Source of the DNA: an uncultured Blautia sp.
GTDB taxonomy: Bacteria > Bacillota > Clostridia > Lachnospirales > Lachnospiraceae
Direction of reading: 5' to 3'
NCBI GenBank assembly: GCA_900765525.1
Contig: CAAFRY010000137.1
Location: 1 to 7,512 of the forward strand
Length of the DNA stretch: 7,512 bases
The translations under genes were made by a program, and so were the position numbers. The notes below the pieces were generated by a model, which was not told the origin of the DNA, made no database searches, and saw only the letters and a list, made by a program, of their open reading frames with translations. Below, piece after piece: positions 6,202 to 7,512 of the stretch (its first letter is position 1; each line of letters begins with the position of its first letter).

Positions 6202-7335
6202 ATGACATGGAGGACAAGACTATCGGTAGCAGAACAGATTGAGAGGGGAAAAGCAAAGCTTAAGGCAGGAAAAGTGACGGTAGGGTTTGACGGTTTTGTG
6301 GATGTGCTTGTAAGACCTGTGGCAAAAACTGCTTCTGTAGAAAAAGACTTAAAATATTTTCAGACAATTGAAGAGTTTGGAGGGTACCTTTCCGCTCACA
6401 AAGGAATAAGCTGCAGTGTAGAGACAGAGGTATTTGTAAAAAAGTTTGGGGGAAACGGACCTCATGTATCCAATGCTCTTTCCTGCCTGGGAGCAGATGT
6501 TGACTGTATCGGGACCTTTGGGAAAGATAAAATTGAACCTGTATTTTCAAATCTTCCCTGCAGATTGTATTCTTTTGATGAACCGGGAATATCTACTGCC
6601 CTGGAATTTTCGGACGGTAAGGTAATGCTGGGAGAGCGTATCTGTAAAAAGCCAGATTGGAGTCGGATTCTTGCCTGCACTGCAAAAGCGGGAACCAGTA
6701 GGTTGTTAGGGGAACCGGATATACTGGCACTGGTGAACTGGAGTGAAATCAGTTATTCTTATGAACTATGGCAGAAAGTGCTGGAGGAATATTTGAAAAA
6801 AGAGGGGCGGCAAAAAGAGAGGGTTGTGTTTTTTGATTTGTGTGATATTTCAAGAAAATCATCGGAGGAGGTGTTGGGGGTACTGAATCTTATCCGGGAA
6901 TTTTCTGCATATAGGCAGACAATATTAAGTATGAACCGGAAGGAAGCTACATTAGTCAGTCACATTATTGGTACCAATTCCTGCCAGGATGCAGGTGAAA
7001 AGCTACTGCGGGAGTGGGAGATAGACCAGGTTATTGTCCATGGATGTGAGGAAAGTATTTTGGTTACCAGAGACGGAACTTGTGTACATAGAAATAATCA
7101 AGTGAAGAATCCTATCTTGCTTACAGGGGCAGGTGATACTTTTAACGGCGCTTTTTGTGCAGCTATGCTTTTAGGGTTGGAGGATGAAGAGCGGCTTTGG
7201 TTTGCAGCCAGATTTGCAGAAGACTTTGTGAGGAGAGGAAAACCGGGAACCCTAGAGGAAATGGAGGAATATGCCCTCGAGATGCAGATAAAACCATCAA
7301 AAACCAAGGTTCAAAACCAGGTGGATTTTGTATAA
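6202..7335 (+). CDS. PfkB/ribokinase-family carbohydrate kinase
   Basis: A 377-residue cytoplasmic kinase. An early strand with GFDGFVD supplies the Asp residues that hold the sugar in this fold. The PfkB signature 1 region is present as FGGNGPHVSNALSCLGAD (Gly-Gly-Asn-Gly at residues 83-86), followed by IGTFGKD. Signature 2 is clear: Thr308-Gly-Ala-Gly-Asp312-Thr-Phe-Asn315, with Asp312 the expected catalytic base and the glycines the anion hole for the ATP gamma-phosphate. The usual sequence is DTxGAGD; here Leu-Leu precedes Thr-Gly-Ala, so the first Asp is missing. The protein is longer than ribokinase or fructokinase (about 300-330 residues), the extra length being an N-terminal extension and a charged segment near residues 195-215. 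It probably phosphorylates the sugar or polyol released by the rest of the pathway; the substrate cannot be named. It is the last gene of the visible operon. Confidence 0.88.
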   Translation: MTWRTRLSVAEQIERGKAKLKAGKVTVGFDGFVDVLVRPVAKTASVEKDLKYFQTIEEFGGYLSAHKGISCSVETEVFVKKFGGNGPHVSNALSCLGADVDCIGTFGKDKIEPVFSNLPCRLYSFDEPGISTALEFSDGKVMLGERICKKPDWSRILACTAKAGTSRLLGEPDILALVNWSEISYSYELWQKVLEEYLKKEGRQKERVVFFDLCDISRKSSEEVLGVLNLIREFSAYRQTILSMNRKEATLVSHIIGTNSCQDAGEKLLREWEIDQVIVHGCEESILVTRDGTCVHRNNQVKNPILLTGAGDTFNGAFCAAMLLGLEDEERLWFAARFAEDFVRRGKPGTLEEMEEYALEMQIKPSKTKVQNQVDFV

Positions 7336-7338
7336 ATT

Positions 7339-7356
7339 CCCATGTAGTTCCATGGG
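7339..7356. repeat. Inverted repeat CCCATG-N6-CATGGG after the kinase gene
   Basis: A perfect 6-base dyad with a 6-base spacer begins 4 bases after the kinase stop codon's first flanking base. It is followed by GTCAAAG rather than T residues, so it is not a terminator. It ends 12 bases before a possible -10 element, the place where a repressor site could lie. Chance is a real alternative for a dyad this short. Confidence 0.4.
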
Positions 7357-7364
7357 TCAAAGTG

Positions 7365-7373
7365 TGCTATGAT
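7365..7373 (+). promoter_or_regulatory. Possible extended -10 promoter for a gene beyond the window
   Basis: TGCTATGAT matches the extended -10 form TGnTATAAT with one mismatch, within TGTGCTATGATAATGG, a style common in clostridial promoters. No good -35 lies 16-18 bases upstream (TAGTTC and neighbours). If used, transcription would start near 7380 and run out of the window to the right. Confidence 0.3.
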
Positions 7374-7512
7374 AATGGCAAAGCATGTATATTTCAATAG
7401 CCTTTTGTCCCTCCTGTTTATGAGGAGCGGAATCGTCTTGCGGCTCTTGCCGTATCTGAATCATCTAAGAACATATCAAAGGAAAGAAATCTCAATGCTT
7501 TTATCCCAATAA

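Larger units (their letters stand above)
7336..7512. other. Region downstream of the operon with no supported gene
   Basis: These 177 bases hold no gene I can support. No hairpin followed by a T-run is present, so an intrinsic terminator for the operon is not visible. There is a dyad at 7339-7356, an extended -10-like element at 7365-7373, a 5-base stem CTCCT/AGGAG at 7411-7427 and a small 6-base stem at 7439-7454 (TGCGGC, loop TCTT, GCCGTA). Two short open frames reach the end of the window: one (7369-7512, 47 codons plus stop) lacks a ribosome site, and one (from 7401) is open with no start codon. Confidence 0.6.

Noticed and set aside
7197..7400. A + strand 67-codon open frame across the end of the kinase gene
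   Set aside because: It overlaps the kinase coding sequence in another frame, has no ribosome site and shows no recognisable protein features.
7423..7454. AGGAG at 7423-7427 in a CTCCT/AGGAG stem, followed by TTG at 7438, as a sequestered start
   Set aside because: The frame ends after only 24 codons, the spacing is long and TTG starts are weak; there is too little to support a gene.

Overview
The window carries seven genes, all on the + strand and all reading the same way. They are packed with gaps of 1 to 48 bases, and each starts just after a strong purine-rich Shine-Dalgarno sequence (AGGAGG type). This looks like most of one operon. The low-to-moderate GC content, strong ribosome sites, AGA/AGG/ATA codon use and a lipoprotein sugar-binding protein point to a Firmicute. 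A clostridial anaerobe of the Lachnospiraceae type is my inference; there is no marker gene to prove it.

Layout. Bases 36-737 encode a PIG-L/LmbE-family zinc-dependent N-deacetylase. Bases 767-3923 encode a carbohydrate ABC importer: a lipoprotein solute-binding protein and two MalF/MalG-type permeases, with no ATPase. Bases 3934-6153 encode two proteins of the uroporphyrinogen decarboxylase (URO-D)/methylcobalamin methyltransferase superfamily. Neither is HemE. The second keeps the His-X-Cys...Cys zinc site of MtaA/MtbA-type methyltransferases; the first has His-X-His and no matching Cys. Bases 6202-7335 encode a PfkB/ribokinase-family kinase. Bases 7336-7512 hold no gene I can support, only a small dyad, a promoter-like extended -10 and a possible gene remnant. 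The operon promoter is not visible; the operon probably begins upstream of base 1. I see no intrinsic terminator after the kinase gene.

How the genes may work together (inference). The transporter brings in a sugar-like solute, the deacetylase could remove an acetyl group from an N-acetylated sugar or conjugate, and the kinase would phosphorylate the resulting sugar or polyol. The two URO-D-superfamily proteins suggest an additional zinc/corrinoid-type step, such as removal or transfer of a methyl group. No corrinoid protein is encoded in the window, so that step is unproven. The combination is the most interesting thing here: a candidate uptake and breakdown pathway for an unidentified, possibly acetylated and methylated, carbohydrate. 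An intercistronic hairpin just before the binding-protein gene may let that protein be made in larger amounts than its neighbours.
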